Source of the DNA: Pyrinomonadaceae bacterium
GTDB taxonomy: Bacteria > Acidobacteriota > Blastocatellia > Pyrinomonadales > Pyrinomonadaceae
Assembly: GCA_028284415.1 (NCBI GenBank)
Contig: JANQRU010000004.1
Coordinates: forward strand, 620,001-684,000
DNA length: 64,000 bases
Reading direction: 5' to 3'
The translations under genes were made by a program, and so were the position numbers. The notes under the pieces were generated by a model. The model ran no database searches. It had not been told where the DNA came from and saw only the letters and a program-made list of their open reading frames with translations. Below, piece after piece: positions 51,281-60,590 of this stretch (within the stretch, counting starts at the first letter, position 1; the number at the start of each line of letters is the position of its first letter).

Positions 51281-51360
51281 ACGCTACAAAAGCGTGGTAA
51301 AACCTTGTGGAGATCAGCAGTTAGAAATATCTGCAAGGTTATTTTTGTGTCAAAAACACA
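51281..51360 (+). promoter_or_regulatory. Structured 5' leader with three stem-loops before an OM protein gene
   Basis: Three hairpins in a row: ACGCT/AGCGT (51281-51295), AACCTTG/CAAGGTT with an inner AGAT/ATCT (51301-51340), and GTGT/ACAC (51347-51359). T-rich sequence follows the second stem, so it could act as an attenuator. No named riboswitch class fits. Confidence 0.4.
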
Positions 51361-51400
51361 GAAGAATTTATCTATATTCATTTCAAGGAGTACATAAAAT

Positions 51401-51952
51401 ATGAATAAGTTTTTTTTAGCTTTTAGCTTAATTTTTGCGATGAGTTTTGTTGCTGTTGCACAAGGCTCTGATGATTACAATAAAAATGAGGTTTTTGTCG
51501 GATTTTCCCATCAAAATGTTGGAGATTTGGATTCACGTGAAGGATTTAATGGAGTAAACGCTTCATATGTCCGAAACGTCACACGTTATGTCGGTGTTAA
51601 AGCTGATTTCTCAGCAGCATTCAAAAAAGAGAGATTTAATGTAAATGTCGAAACAACACGCTCAGTTTATAATTTTCTCGGAGGCGTGCAGATAAAAGAT
51701 AATGCGTCAGAAAAAAGATTAAAACCCTTTGCTCATGCACTTGTTGGAGTCGGACACAATCGCAATAAAATCTCTCCGGCAAATGTAACTTTCTCCGACA
51801 CAGGATTTGCGGGAGCATTTGGAGGTGGATTAGATATAAAAATCAATAAACGAATTGATTTAAGGGCTATTCAGGTTGATTACAATCCGATCTATTCTAA
51901 TAGTCGGGTTGACCAAAATGTTCGTTTTGGAATTGGTATTGTGTTTAAGTAA
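51401..51952 (+). CDS. Small outer-membrane beta-barrel protein
   Basis: This 183-residue protein has a signal peptide (FLAFSLIFAMSFVAVA) and a body of alternating strands (VFVGFSHQNVGDLDSREGFN, YVGVKADFSAAFKKE, KPFAHALVGVGHNRNK, GAFGGGLDIKINKRIDLR, NVRFGIGIVFK). This is the layout of eight-stranded OmpA/OmpX-type porin-family barrels. The C-terminal FK is close to the usual aromatic end. The start follows AAGGAG. It could be an adhesin or a structural barrel. The leader at 51281-51360 may regulate it. Confidence 0.75.
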   Translation: MNKFFLAFSLIFAMSFVAVAQGSDDYNKNEVFVGFSHQNVGDLDSREGFNGVNASYVRNVTRYVGVKADFSAAFKKERFNVNVETTRSVYNFLGGVQIKDNASEKRLKPFAHALVGVGHNRNKISPANVTFSDTGFAGAFGGGLDIKINKRIDLRAIQVDYNPIYSNSRVDQNVRFGIGIVFK

Positions 51953-51962
51953 TCTTTTCAAC

Positions 51963-51996
51963 AAAAAAAGCGTTCTCCTGTTTTAGAGAACGCTTT
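51963..51996. terminator. Bidirectional terminator between convergent genes
   Basis: AAAGCGTTCTC (51967-51977) pairs with GAGAACGCTTT (51986-51996), with A and T runs on both sides. Confidence 0.85.
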
Positions 51997-52017
51997 CTAT
52001 TTACATTAGTTAAAAAT

Positions 52018-53691
52018 CTAACTTCTTCTCCTTAATTCAGGTGGAAGCTTCTTATCAACCGCTGGACGTTCTTTAAGTTCTGCAAGTTCCCAAGTGGTCA
52101 AAAAGATTGTTCTAACGATTTTTTCCAGCTTCTGAAAATCAATCTTTTCAACGTGGTCACTCGGCTGGTGATAATCTTCATGAACTCCAGAAAACCAGAA
52201 AACCACTGGAATACCATTTTGTGCGTATCTATAGTGATCTGAGCGGAAGAAGAAACGATTTGGGTCTTTCGGATCATCGTATTTGTAGTTGTAGTCCATA
52301 TTCATGTACGAACTATTTGTTTGCTTTGTCACCGCTCCGAGAGTCGAGCTCATCATTTCCGAACCGATAACATAAACTTCATTCGGTCCTGAAAGTTCTC
52401 TATTTTTTGGATTGGTGTCACCTGGCTTCTTACTACGTCCGATCATATCGATATTCAGTTGTGCAACAACTTTCTTAATATCAACCGTCGGATATTTGTT
52501 AAAATACTCTGCTCCAAGTAAACCTTTTTCCTCACCTGCGTGCCATACGAAAAGCACAGAACGTTTTGGACGTTTCTTTGCTTTCGATAGAGCTTCAGCA
52601 ATTGCTAAAACGCCAACAGTTCCTGAACCATCGTCATCTGCTCCATTCCAGATTTTATCTTCACCATCAGCATTTTCGTCTGTTCCAACGTGGTCATAGT
52701 GAGCACCGATAGCAACCATTTCATCTTTTACAGGAGATTTTGCATCGCCTTCCCAAATTGCAACAACATTTCGAGTCGGAATTCTTTGCATTGCTGCAAC
52801 AACACTCATTTTAGTGGATTTTTGAATATCAAATGCATTTTTGGAACTTTCATTTCCAGATTCATCTGCAAAGATTTTTTCACCAATGCTATTTTTAACA
52901 AGGATAACAGGCATAGAAGATTTATTCTTAATAGGTCCTTTTGGAACGCCTTTTAATCCCTCTATCGACATCCCACGTCCACCAAAAAGTCCTGCAAGGC
53001 GTCCCCAAAACCGATCAATTTGTTTCGGAGCTAAAATAATAACTCCTTTCGCCCCATTCATTTTCAAGTTGGTTATAGGGTCTGCCCAGTCCACTCCTTT
53101 TTCACCTTTAATATCTTCATCAGTTATACCTTTTGGTCTTGGTGGAAAAATTTCTCGAGTAAACGCTTCGCTGTAGAGAACGACAATTTTATCTTTAACA
53201 TCAACACCCTCAAAGGCATCAATTCCTTTCGCCTTGACCATCCAGCCATCTTTTCCGAAAACCATTGGTGCATCTGCCATTCCGCTTCCGCCTGCTCTGT
53301 AGTAATTTTTGCCATAAACCAGAGTTTCACCACCGATTTTCAGAGCCATTTTACTTGTGTCAAGTTTATTTTTTCGCACCATCATTGTTTGGAAAAATGT
53401 GCCGTTGTCACCAGCAGGCTTTAAGCCCCAGCGTTTTAACATTAGAGCGATAAAATCTGCTGTAATGTCTAACCCGGGTGAAGGCGTATCGCGCCCGCCC
53501 ATTGCATCTGAAGAAATAAAAGTAAGGTATTCTCTTAGTTGTTCTGCCGTAATTGCTTCAGCCATTTCACGCTCGGCTTTGGTGATTGTAACGGTAGTGG
53601 ATTTAACATCTGCTTTACTGTCTTTAGCCAATGCTGCTGAAGGCAAAATAAAGGACAGCAATATAAAAAATATAAAAAATCGTTTTCTCAT
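52018..53691 (-). CDS. M28-family zinc aminopeptidase with PA-domain insertion
   Basis: This 557-residue exported protease has a signal peptide (RFFIFFILLSFILPSAALA). The zinc and catalytic residues are all seen: GAHYDHVG (His), NGADDDGSGTVGVL (Asp), VWHAGEEKGLLGAEYF (Glu pair), LNIDMIGR (Asp) and FRSDHYRYAQNGIPVVF (His). The region about 130-310 holds a PA-like domain. It removes N-terminal residues from peptides outside the inner membrane. Start MRKRFF follows GGAG; the longer frame is rejected. It is convergent with the OM barrel gene and not obviously operonic. Confidence 0.9.
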   Translation of the reverse strand: MRKRFFIFFILLSFILPSAALAKDSKADVKSTTVTITKAEREMAEAITAEQLREYLTFISSDAMGGRDTPSPGLDITADFIALMLKRWGLKPAGDNGTFFQTMMVRKNKLDTSKMALKIGGETLVYGKNYYRAGGSGMADAPMVFGKDGWMVKAKGIDAFEGVDVKDKIVVLYSEAFTREIFPPRPKGITDEDIKGEKGVDWADPITNLKMNGAKGVIILAPKQIDRFWGRLAGLFGGRGMSIEGLKGVPKGPIKNKSSMPVILVKNSIGEKIFADESGNESSKNAFDIQKSTKMSVVAAMQRIPTRNVVAIWEGDAKSPVKDEMVAIGAHYDHVGTDENADGEDKIWNGADDDGSGTVGVLAIAEALSKAKKRPKRSVLFVWHAGEEKGLLGAEYFNKYPTVDIKKVVAQLNIDMIGRSKKPGDTNPKNRELSGPNEVYVIGSEMMSSTLGAVTKQTNSSYMNMDYNYKYDDPKDPNRFFFRSDHYRYAQNGIPVVFWFSGVHEDYHQPSDHVEKIDFQKLEKIVRTIFLTTWELAELKERPAVDKKLPPELRRRS

Positions 53692-53815
53692 TTTGTTCTC
53701 CGAAAAATTATTTTCACACAAAAATTGCAGGGTAGATTTTAGGTAAATCTTAATTTTTGTTTTATTTACAGTTATTTGTATATTTTAGTTTCCGTGTGTC
53801 TTACGCGGGTTGGCT

Positions 53816-54628
53816 TTAATTTGTTTCGTTTAGCACACCCACTACACAGATTTTGTTTTTGTCTGCTAATTCAATCATTTCCTCACGGTCGAAAGTAAGT
53901 GTTTTATTAGCATTTATGCATAGGCACGTTGCTCCAGCCTCGACCATCGTTTTAATCGTCGGAACACCAACCACGGGAACATCAAAACGCATATCTTGAT
54001 TTGGCTTTGCAACCTTTACGACCGTTAGTTTTCCTTTCGCCAATTCTCCCGCACGTTTAATCGTTGCATCAGTACCTTCCATTGCTTCAATCGCCACACA
54101 CGCTTTTGCACGAACAATTATTGTCTGTCCCAAATCCAAGCGGGCTATTTCATTGGCAATTTTCAAACCATATTCAATATTTCCTTTTTCAGTTTCGTTT
54201 GGCTTTCGCTTGGTCAAAACACCTTCTTGGGCGAGATGGTCTTTTATAAAATAAGTTGAATCAATCAACTCAATTCCTTCTTTTGCCATTGCATCAGCAA
54301 TCCCACCAATTAATGAATCCGTATTTCTACGCGGCAGATTCCAAAGCATTTTCAACATCTTTAAGTCAGGCAAAGCACCCGAAAATATTTGAACGTGCTT
54401 AACCTGCCCAGCCATTATTGCTTTGCTGACACCTTCTTTCTTGAAAAAGGAAAGCATCTTGCCAAGTTTACCGATTCCAACCCAAATAACTTTATCAGCA
54501 ACTTTTTCTATGCGTTTATCAGTCTCTTCTTTGATAGCAACAACGACGAGTTTTTGTCCCGCTCGTTTTGCACCTTCAACCACTAAAAATGGGAATTGTC
54601 CATTTCCGGCAATTAAACCAAACATCAT
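53816..54628 (-). CDS. lpxI: UDP-2,3-diacylglucosamine pyrophosphatase LpxI
   Basis: LpxI hydrolyses UDP-2,3-diacyl-GlcN to lipid X in lipid A synthesis; it is the unrelated substitute for LpxH. The 270-residue product has the LpxI features FGLIAGNGQFPFLVVEGAKR, VIWVGIGKLGKMLSFF, AMAGQVKHVQIF, GKLTVVKVAKPNQDMRFDVP and PVVGVPTIKTMVEAGA. The length is normal. The start overlaps the lpxA stop by four nucleotides, so the two are translationally coupled. LpxI lies after lpxA here as in other LpxI-type organisms. Confidence 0.92.
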   Translation of the reverse strand: MMFGLIAGNGQFPFLVVEGAKRAGQKLVVVAIKEETDKRIEKVADKVIWVGIGKLGKMLSFFKKEGVSKAIMAGQVKHVQIFSGALPDLKMLKMLWNLPRRNTDSLIGGIADAMAKEGIELIDSTYFIKDHLAQEGVLTKRKPNETEKGNIEYGLKIANEIARLDLGQTIIVRAKACVAIEAMEGTDATIKRAGELAKGKLTVVKVAKPNQDMRFDVPVVGVPTIKTMVEAGATCLCINANKTLTFDREEMIELADKNKICVVGVLNETN

Positions 54629-55401
54629 TTAACAACTCCGCGTTTTGAAGATTCGATAAATTCAATGAGCAGATCAACTTCCGCACAGTCTTTGATATCT
54701 TGTTTGATTTTTTCGACCGCTTGAGTTGTGTTTAGTTTGGCAGAAAGTAATAAATGGAATGCATGATTGAGATTTTTGATGGTTTCTTTTGGATATCCAC
54801 GTCTTCTCATTCCTACACGGTTTAATCCGTAACATTTGGCATGATTTCCTTGAATAATGGCGAAGGGCATTGCATCTTTAACGACAACTGAATATCCACC
54901 GATAAATGCCTCGCGTCCAACTGTGCAGAATTGATGAATCCCTGAATATGCTCCGACATTTGCTTTATCAGCAATCTCTACATGTCCTGCAAGTGTCGCC
55001 GCGTTTGCCATTATTATTTCATTTCCAAGGATACAATCATGAGCGACGTGAGCCTGTGCCATAAATAAATTGTCATTGCCAATTTTTGTTAAACCGCCGC
55101 CACCTGAAGTTCCTCTATGAATTGTTACAAATTCTCTAATCTGATTTTGATTTCCAATTTCAGTTGCCGTTGCTTCACCATCGTATTTCAAGTCTTGCGG
55201 AGCTAAACCGATTGAAACAAATGGAAAGATTTTATTTTCGTCGCCAATTTTAGTTTTTCCATCAATGACAACGTGTGATTCAAGACGAACACCATTGCCG
55301 ATTTCTACTTCATCTCCAATTGTCGAATATGCCCCGATGTAACAATCTTCGCCGATTACTGCTTTTTCGCTAACTATTGCTGAAGGGTGTATAAAAGTCA
55401 T
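54625..55401 (-). CDS. lpxA: UDP-N-acetylglucosamine O-acyltransferase
   Basis: LpxA transfers a 3-hydroxyacyl chain from ACP to UDP-GlcNAc, the first step of lipid A synthesis. The 258-residue product is a left-handed beta-helix (VIGEDCYIGAYSTIGDEVEI) with the catalytic base His in AQAHVAHDCILGNE and the C-terminal helical cap (LNRVGMRRRGYPKETIKNLN). It begins six nucleotides after fabZ and overlaps lpxI by four, forming the fabZ-lpxA-lpxI core. Confidence 0.95.
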   Translation of the reverse strand: MTFIHPSAIVSEKAVIGEDCYIGAYSTIGDEVEIGNGVRLESHVVIDGKTKIGDENKIFPFVSIGLAPQDLKYDGEATATEIGNQNQIREFVTIHRGTSGGGGLTKIGNDNLFMAQAHVAHDCILGNEIIMANAATLAGHVEIADKANVGAYSGIHQFCTVGREAFIGGYSVVVKDAMPFAIIQGNHAKCYGLNRVGMRRRGYPKETIKNLNHAFHLLLSAKLNTTQAVEKIKQDIKDCAEVDLLIEFIESSKRGVVK

Positions 55402-55406
55402 AGATT

Positions 55407-55853
55407 TTACGCTTTCGGTTTATCCCCTATAACACTCATAATTTCAGCTTCGGCGGTAATATTTCCGTCAACCTTTGCTTCTCCTCGCATCTTTTGCACT
55501 TTTCTACCGATACGAAGAGCAGTAACCTCAAGCGTTAAAGTATCGCCGGGAACAACAGGACGTCGAAACTTTGCTTTATCTAAGCCGGTAAAAAATGGGA
55601 TTTTTGAATCCCGATCTTCAAATTCGCGTAAAGCCAAGATTGCCCCAACTTGTGCGAGAGCTTCGATTTGTAAAACGCCCGGCATGACAGGTGCTTCGGG
55701 AAAATGCCCCTGAAAAAAATGCTCATTGAAAGTTACTTGTTTTACCCCGACAATTCTTATTCGTGGCTCAAGTTCAATGATTTTATCGACAAGTAAAAAT
55801 GGATAGCGATGCGGCAAGATTTTCTGAATCTCGTTTATGTCGTAAGTGTTCAT
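55407..55853 (-). CDS. fabZ: 3-hydroxyacyl-[acyl-carrier-protein] dehydratase
   Basis: FabZ dehydrates 3-hydroxyacyl-ACP in fatty acid elongation and competes with LpxA for the same substrate. The 148-residue product has the hotdog-fold motifs LPHRYPFLLVDKIIELEP (catalytic His near HRYPF), FQGHFPEAPVMPGVLQIEAL (catalytic Glu) and RRPVVPGDTLTLEV. I start at MNTYDIN rather than the upstream MFSLI. It lies next to lpxA as in most diderms. A terminator at 55885-55930 separates it from the Skp genes upstream. Confidence 0.95.
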   Translation of the reverse strand: MNTYDINEIQKILPHRYPFLLVDKIIELEPRIRIVGVKQVTFNEHFFQGHFPEAPVMPGVLQIEALAQVGAILALREFEDRDSKIPFFTGLDKAKFRRPVVPGDTLTLEVTALRIGRKVQKMRGEAKVDGNITAEAEIMSVIGDKPKA

Positions 55854-55884
55854 AATTAAAGAAAACATTATAATTCAGAAAACA

Positions 55885-55930
55885 AAAAGTCAGAAACCGA
55901 TAGAAGAATTTTCTAGCAGTTTCCGACTTC
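55885..55930 (-). terminator. Terminator or attenuator between skp2 and fabZ
   Basis: AAGTCAGAAACCG (55888-55900) pairs with CAGTTTCCGACTT (55917-55929) apart from two mismatches. The minus-strand T run follows. Confidence 0.6.
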
Positions 55931-55956
55931 TTTGAAAAACAATAAAAATTTATCTG

Positions 55957-56526
55957 TTATTTAGTTGCTGTTCCGGCTGGACGCTCGTTGTAAAACTTGA
56001 TGAAATCTGCCGTTACATCATATTTTCTATCAAAAGCAAGAACTAATCCTGCCCCCTCTAATTTAGCCGCGTCCAAAATCATTGTGTAACCTTTTTGCTT
56101 GGCGTATGCCTGCATTGCTTTATAAATATCGCTAGAGATCGGACCAAGTAACGCCTGACTACGACGATCAATATCAGCCTGTGCATTTTCGCGTTTGAAT
56201 TTTAACTCTCTGACAAGTTTGTCATGCTCCTCCGCCTTTGAAGTGATCGTTTTTGGATCAACTGGAGCTTTAGAATTACGCAGAGTGTTAATTTCTTTTT
56301 TCAGATTATTGATTCTTGTTGCCAGAGTATTTAATTGCTGATTTACAGGCTTAAATTCATTATTCAACTTCGTTTGCTGAGTTACATACTTTGTAATCCC
56401 ACCTTTTTGAAGAGCGAAAGCCCTTGTGTCAATAACGGCAATTTTTTCGGCTGTTTGTGCAAATGTAGAAATCGATAATAAAGCTACAAATGCAAAACTA
56501 AATAAACTAAAACGTAATAACTTCAT
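55957..56526 (-). CDS. OmpH/Skp-family periplasmic chaperone, copy 2
   Basis: This 189-residue protein has a signal peptide (FSLFSFAFVALLSISTFA) and a long helical hairpin (NKEFKPVNQQLNTL or similar to ELKFKRENAQADID), the jellyfish-type tentacle of Skp. The C-terminal core (GYTMILDAAKLEGAGLVLAF, DRKYDVTADFIKFYNERP) is shared with copy 1. Skp holds unfolded outer-membrane proteins on their way to BamA. It has its own terminator region before and after, so it may be separately expressed. Confidence 0.85.
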   Translation of the reverse strand: MKLLRFSLFSFAFVALLSISTFAQTAEKIAVIDTRAFALQKGGITKYVTQQTKLNNEFKPVNQQLNTLATRINNLKKEINTLRNSKAPVDPKTITSKAEEHDKLVRELKFKRENAQADIDRRSQALLGPISSDIYKAMQAYAKQKGYTMILDAAKLEGAGLVLAFDRKYDVTADFIKFYNERPAGTATK

Positions 56527-56560
56527 TTTCTCTGATACTCCTTGAGATAATACTTTTTTT

Positions 56561-56607
56561 ATACAAAAAACAACTCAACTGAAATCTTTTTTAGAAGAGT
56601 TGTTTTT
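56561..56607 (-). terminator. Terminator between the two Skp copies
   Basis: AAAAACAACTC (56566-56576) pairs with GAGTTGTTTTT (56597-56607), followed on the minus strand by TGTATAAAAAAA-rich sequence. Confidence 0.68.
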
Positions 56608-56630
56608 GTATTAATTGATTCTTAATTACT

Positions 56631-57218
56631 CTACTTGGTTGCTGTTCCGGCTGGGCGAGCATTGTAAAATTTGATGAAATCTTCAGTAACATCATGTTTT
56701 CTGTCAAAAGCAAGAACTAACCCCGCTCTTTCCAATCTTGCAGCATCTAAAATCATCACATAGCCTTTTTGTTTAGCATATGCCTGCATTGCTTTTAAGA
56801 TGTCAGCATAGACAGGTCCAACAATCTTTTGACGATCAGTTTCATAACGTGCTTTTAAGTCTTCTTCCTTAAATTTATACTCACGAACTAACTTGTCATG
56901 TTCCTGTGCTTTACTTGTAATGGTTGTTCTATTAATTGGAACATTTTTGTTGGGCGGATTTTGCAAAGTGTTAATTTCTTTTTTCAAATTGTTGATTTTA
57001 ACACCCATTGCCTGTAGCTGAGATGTTTCTGTCTTATACTTTGCTTCTAAGGTATTTAGAGCTGTTACATACTTTGCAATACCCGGATTTTTATCATTTT
57101 TATCGAATGCAAATGTATTGATAACACCGATTTTGCCCGTAGCACCTTGAGCAAAAGCTGAAACTGCAAAAAGAGCAGCAAAAATCATGCTGACTGTAAA
57201 TAAACGAATCATTTTCAT
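56631..57218 (-). CDS. OmpH/Skp-family periplasmic chaperone, copy 1
   Basis: This 195-residue paralogue of the next gene has a signal peptide (LFTVSMIFAALFAVSAFA), a coiled helical middle (NTLEAKYKTETSQLQAMGVK) and the C-terminal VMILDAARLERAGLVLAFDR and KHDVTEDFIKFYNARP. The two copies are alike over most of their length, showing tandem duplication. It lies downstream of bamA, the order usually seen (bamA-skp). Confidence 0.85.
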   Translation of the reverse strand: MKMIRLFTVSMIFAALFAVSAFAQGATGKIGVINTFAFDKNDKNPGIAKYVTALNTLEAKYKTETSQLQAMGVKINNLKKEINTLQNPPNKNVPINRTTITSKAQEHDKLVREYKFKEEDLKARYETDRQKIVGPVYADILKAMQAYAKQKGYVMILDAARLERAGLVLAFDRKHDVTEDFIKFYNARPAGTATK

Positions 57219-57431
57219 TGTCTTATATTACTCCTTAAAAACTGAAAAAGGATTTATCAATTTTTATTTTATTATTTCTTTTTGGAAACTATTTTTCCAA
57301 AATTTGTTGCTTATAATCTTTAATGAAAAAGGAAAGATATATTATTTTAACAAAAATAAATTGTCAATTAACTTGTATTTCTATTTAATTGCGTTAAAAA
57401 GACGTTTTTCTTTCCTTTTTCTCTCTTAAAC

Positions 57432-60400
57432 TTAGAATGTTCTTCCAACTGTAAAGCGGAATCCGCTTCTTTTACCAGGTAAAAACAATCCTGGTACTTC
57501 ATCTGTAAACCCAAGTTTAGCCCCTGGATTGTAAAAGTAAATTAACCGGAATGGAACATTAACGATTGGCACTTGAATTCTGGCTTCGATTCCGATACTT
57601 GAACGAAAATCGCTAATACTGTTGAATGCACTATCGTCAACTCTTAGCAGAGCATTGGTTTGGGCATTACCCCGCAAGAATACCGGTACTATTCCATCAG
57701 GAATACCAGCCGGACAATCTTCTCTAACTCCTCCACAATAAGTATTTTCAAAAGCGGTTCTGGTTAAAACTTGATTCCCGTTATTTGTATCAAGTAAGAA
57801 ACTCTGAGAAATACCTCCGGGACCTACAAATAATCCATTTTCAAATTCGGGATTATTTAACAAAGCAACAGTTGTTAAAAAGTTTACCCCTCCGTTATTA
57901 AGAATTTGGTCATCCCGTAGGTCGAAATTACTGTTGATTGTCTGTGTTCCTGTTTTTCTTAAATTAAATACCGAACCGATGTCAGCAAATGCAGCAATTG
58001 TTAATGGTCCAAAAACCGGAACTCGATATTCGAGGTTTCCAAGTAGTTGTGTATCACCACCTACAAAACGATAGTTTCTTGCTAATTGAATAGGATTTGC
58101 ACCGCCTGCACCTGTAAATGTTGCAAGTTGCGTAAGTGCTGCTGCATCAGCTGCAGAAATATCAGTATTTACATCAGGCTCTCCACTTATATTATTAGCA
58201 ACTACAACATTTTGAGTTGTAACAAAGGTATCAAATGGAACGATCGGTCCGATTGAGCGTGTGTTGTATCCACGAACATCAAACTCACTTCCTAAGAAAT
58301 ATCTTTCAAATACCGGAACTCCACCAACGAAGGAAAGTGTGTTTGCATTTCTGATCTTATCGCTGGTTGCAAAACTTCCGATTGTCCCTGCTTGAACTCT
58401 AAAAGCAAATACTTCTGCATTACCACCACTTTTACGTCTGACAGGTATAAATTTTGAGTAAGAAATCGTCGGACGATAAGTTCTTACGTCGCCACCTAAA
58501 CCTGTAAATGCGAGAGAAGCAGATATCTGTGAACCGCGTAGTGTATCAATTCCGTTGGCAGCAGGTTGTCGCGTGTCATATACAAAAGTCGGTGTTATAC
58601 GACTTGTAATGATATTTGGCTGTGCAAAAATAACTGGAATTGCTCTATCAGGATCAGTTTCGTTAATCGGTGGATCGGTAATTGTTGTTGCAGAAAATTG
58701 ATATGTTAATCCAATTCTGGAGAATTGTGTAAACCTACGTTTCTTAAATAAGAATTCCGAAAGAGGTGCTGTAGCAAAAACAGAAACCCCGTATGTCTCC
58801 TGAGTAAATAAATTCTCTTCATCAGTCGTTAAACTTCCAAGTGGATTAAGTGCATCAACGAATGCGTCTGCATTATCGGAAAGAAATGTTCCTTCACCAA
58901 AGAATTTCGCCCGCGATGCAAAAACTGTGAATCCAACTGCAACAGGTCTATCTTGAAAATACGGCTCCTGAAATGAGAATTGGAAACTTTGTTGTCTGTT
59001 ACCAGCACCAAACTGGAATGAAAGAACTTCACCGCGTCCGAGCAAGTTATTGGTTGAATACTCTAATCCAAAGAACGAACCACCAATACCCGAAACTCCA
59101 CCGTTAAAGGATATTTGCTGTCTTCCGCGTTCGCTGACTTTGATAACAGCATCCACTGTTCCCTGATCCTGATTAGTCCTTATTTCTAAATCCTGATCTT
59201 TATCAATCGGGTCGAAATATTGCGTCTGATTAAGTCTTGCAATTGAAATTTCCAGTCTGTTTTGACTATAAATGTCACCCTCATTCACAAGAATTTCCCG
59301 ACGCAGAACCCTATCTCTCGTAAATGTATTACCAACAAATTCCAAACGTCTTAAGCGATATTGTTTTCCTTCATCAATATTGATTTCAATATCTACAACA
59401 CCTTCTTTGGGATTATCAGCATTATCCTTAAAGGCAGGTGTTAGCTCTGCGTCATATTCAACAAAACCCTGTGCTCCATAGATATTTTTTAGGTTCTCAA
59501 ATAAAGCTTCTCTTAAACGTTTACCGTCAGCGATTTCACCTTTTTTCAAACCGATGATTGCTTGAATTTGTTGTTCTGAAAATATTGAATTTCCTTTGAT
59601 CGTAACGTCACCAACTCTGAAAATTCTTCCTTCATTGATCGGAACAACAATTTTTAACGTATCATCTTTTGATGAAATCAAAGGTAGAGGCAAAATGCCT
59701 AAAACGGGAATCCCTGTTCGTTTGTAACCAAGTCCGACTACTTCCGGTTCTCCAATCCGAGCCTGAAAATATCCCTTTGAGGTCATATAATCACGAACAT
59801 TTTTCTGAAGGTCGTACTGAAGTTTTCTCAAGTCCAGAATATCCTGACCTTTGAAACGGGCAACTAATCCATGCTCTTTTACAAGTTGGAGTTGTTTTTT
59901 AAGCTCTCCGTCTTTGAAGTTGTCATTTCCTTCAAACTCAATTTTTACAATTCTTGAGCGTCTGCCTTGATCTATATCAAATGTGATTGCAACCGACGTA
60001 GCTGAAACTTCTTCTTCTGTAACAGTTACTTTTGCATTTGGATAACCTTTCGAAGCCAGCATTTCACGCAAAATTCTTCTTGCATTTCTGGCTTTTACAG
60101 GGTCGTAAACAGCTTCTTTTGAAATCCCGACACGATTTTCTCTGAAAGCCTTGAGAATGTCAGATTCCTGAATTGCCTTTGTTCCTTCAAACTGCAAATC
60201 ACGAATAATCGGAAGCTCCTTAACTTCAAAAATTACATTTACACCGCCGCGAACACCTTGTTCTGTCAAAACACGGGTAGCGGTTTTATCAAAAAAGTTT
60301 AGAGATAAAAGTTCTTTTAAGTCTCTTTCTAATTGTTGTGGATTATAGGTATCTCCCGGACGGGTTCTAATGTAGTAAAGTAAATCATCATCACGCAGAC

Positions 60401-60590
60401 GACGGTTTCCCTGAATGTCCACTGTTTCAACTAGTTGCTGAACACTCTCCTTTACTTCCTTTTCTACCTTCTCAGTTACTTCTTTCTTTTCGTGGGTATC
60501 TTCTGCTTTTTTATTCTCTTCTGCTAAAACGGGGGAACTTAATAGCATGAGACCTATTAAAACAAGCCCAAAGATGCGACGAATTTGCAT
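57432..60590 (-). CDS. bamA: Outer-membrane assembly factor BamA
   Basis: This 1052-residue Omp85 protein inserts beta-barrel proteins into the outer membrane. It has a signal peptide, an acidic-Lys linker (about 22-60), five POTRA domains (about 55-445; for example VDIQGNRRLRDDDLLYYIRT, DIQGRRSRIVKI-type strands, RRLEFVGNTFTRDRVLRREI) and the C-terminal barrel ending RFTVGRTF. It is longer than E. coli BamA (about 810) mainly because of barrel loops: around residues 780-990 there are long insertions, including one with a Cys pair (YCGGVREDC). It leads the block to skp, fabZ, lpxA, lpxI. Confidence 0.93.
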   Translation of the reverse strand: MQIRRIFGLVLIGLMLLSSPVLAEENKKAEDTHEKKEVTEKVEKEVKESVQQLVETVDIQGNRRLRDDDLLYYIRTRPGDTYNPQQLERDLKELLSLNFFDKTATRVLTEQGVRGGVNVIFEVKELPIIRDLQFEGTKAIQESDILKAFRENRVGISKEAVYDPVKARNARRILREMLASKGYPNAKVTVTEEEVSATSVAITFDIDQGRRSRIVKIEFEGNDNFKDGELKKQLQLVKEHGLVARFKGQDILDLRKLQYDLQKNVRDYMTSKGYFQARIGEPEVVGLGYKRTGIPVLGILPLPLISSKDDTLKIVVPINEGRIFRVGDVTIKGNSIFSEQQIQAIIGLKKGEIADGKRLREALFENLKNIYGAQGFVEYDAELTPAFKDNADNPKEGVVDIEINIDEGKQYRLRRLEFVGNTFTRDRVLRREILVNEGDIYSQNRLEISIARLNQTQYFDPIDKDQDLEIRTNQDQGTVDAVIKVSERGRQQISFNGGVSGIGGSFFGLEYSTNNLLGRGEVLSFQFGAGNRQQSFQFSFQEPYFQDRPVAVGFTVFASRAKFFGEGTFLSDNADAFVDALNPLGSLTTDEENLFTQETYGVSVFATAPLSEFLFKKRRFTQFSRIGLTYQFSATTITDPPINETDPDRAIPVIFAQPNIITSRITPTFVYDTRQPAANGIDTLRGSQISASLAFTGLGGDVRTYRPTISYSKFIPVRRKSGGNAEVFAFRVQAGTIGSFATSDKIRNANTLSFVGGVPVFERYFLGSEFDVRGYNTRSIGPIVPFDTFVTTQNVVVANNISGEPDVNTDISAADAAALTQLATFTGAGGANPIQLARNYRFVGGDTQLLGNLEYRVPVFGPLTIAAFADIGSVFNLRKTGTQTINSNFDLRDDQILNNGGVNFLTTVALLNNPEFENGLFVGPGGISQSFLLDTNNGNQVLTRTAFENTYCGGVREDCPAGIPDGIVPVFLRGNAQTNALLRVDDSAFNSISDFRSSIGIEARIQVPIVNVPFRLIYFYNPGAKLGFTDEVPGLFLPGKRSGFRFTVGRTF

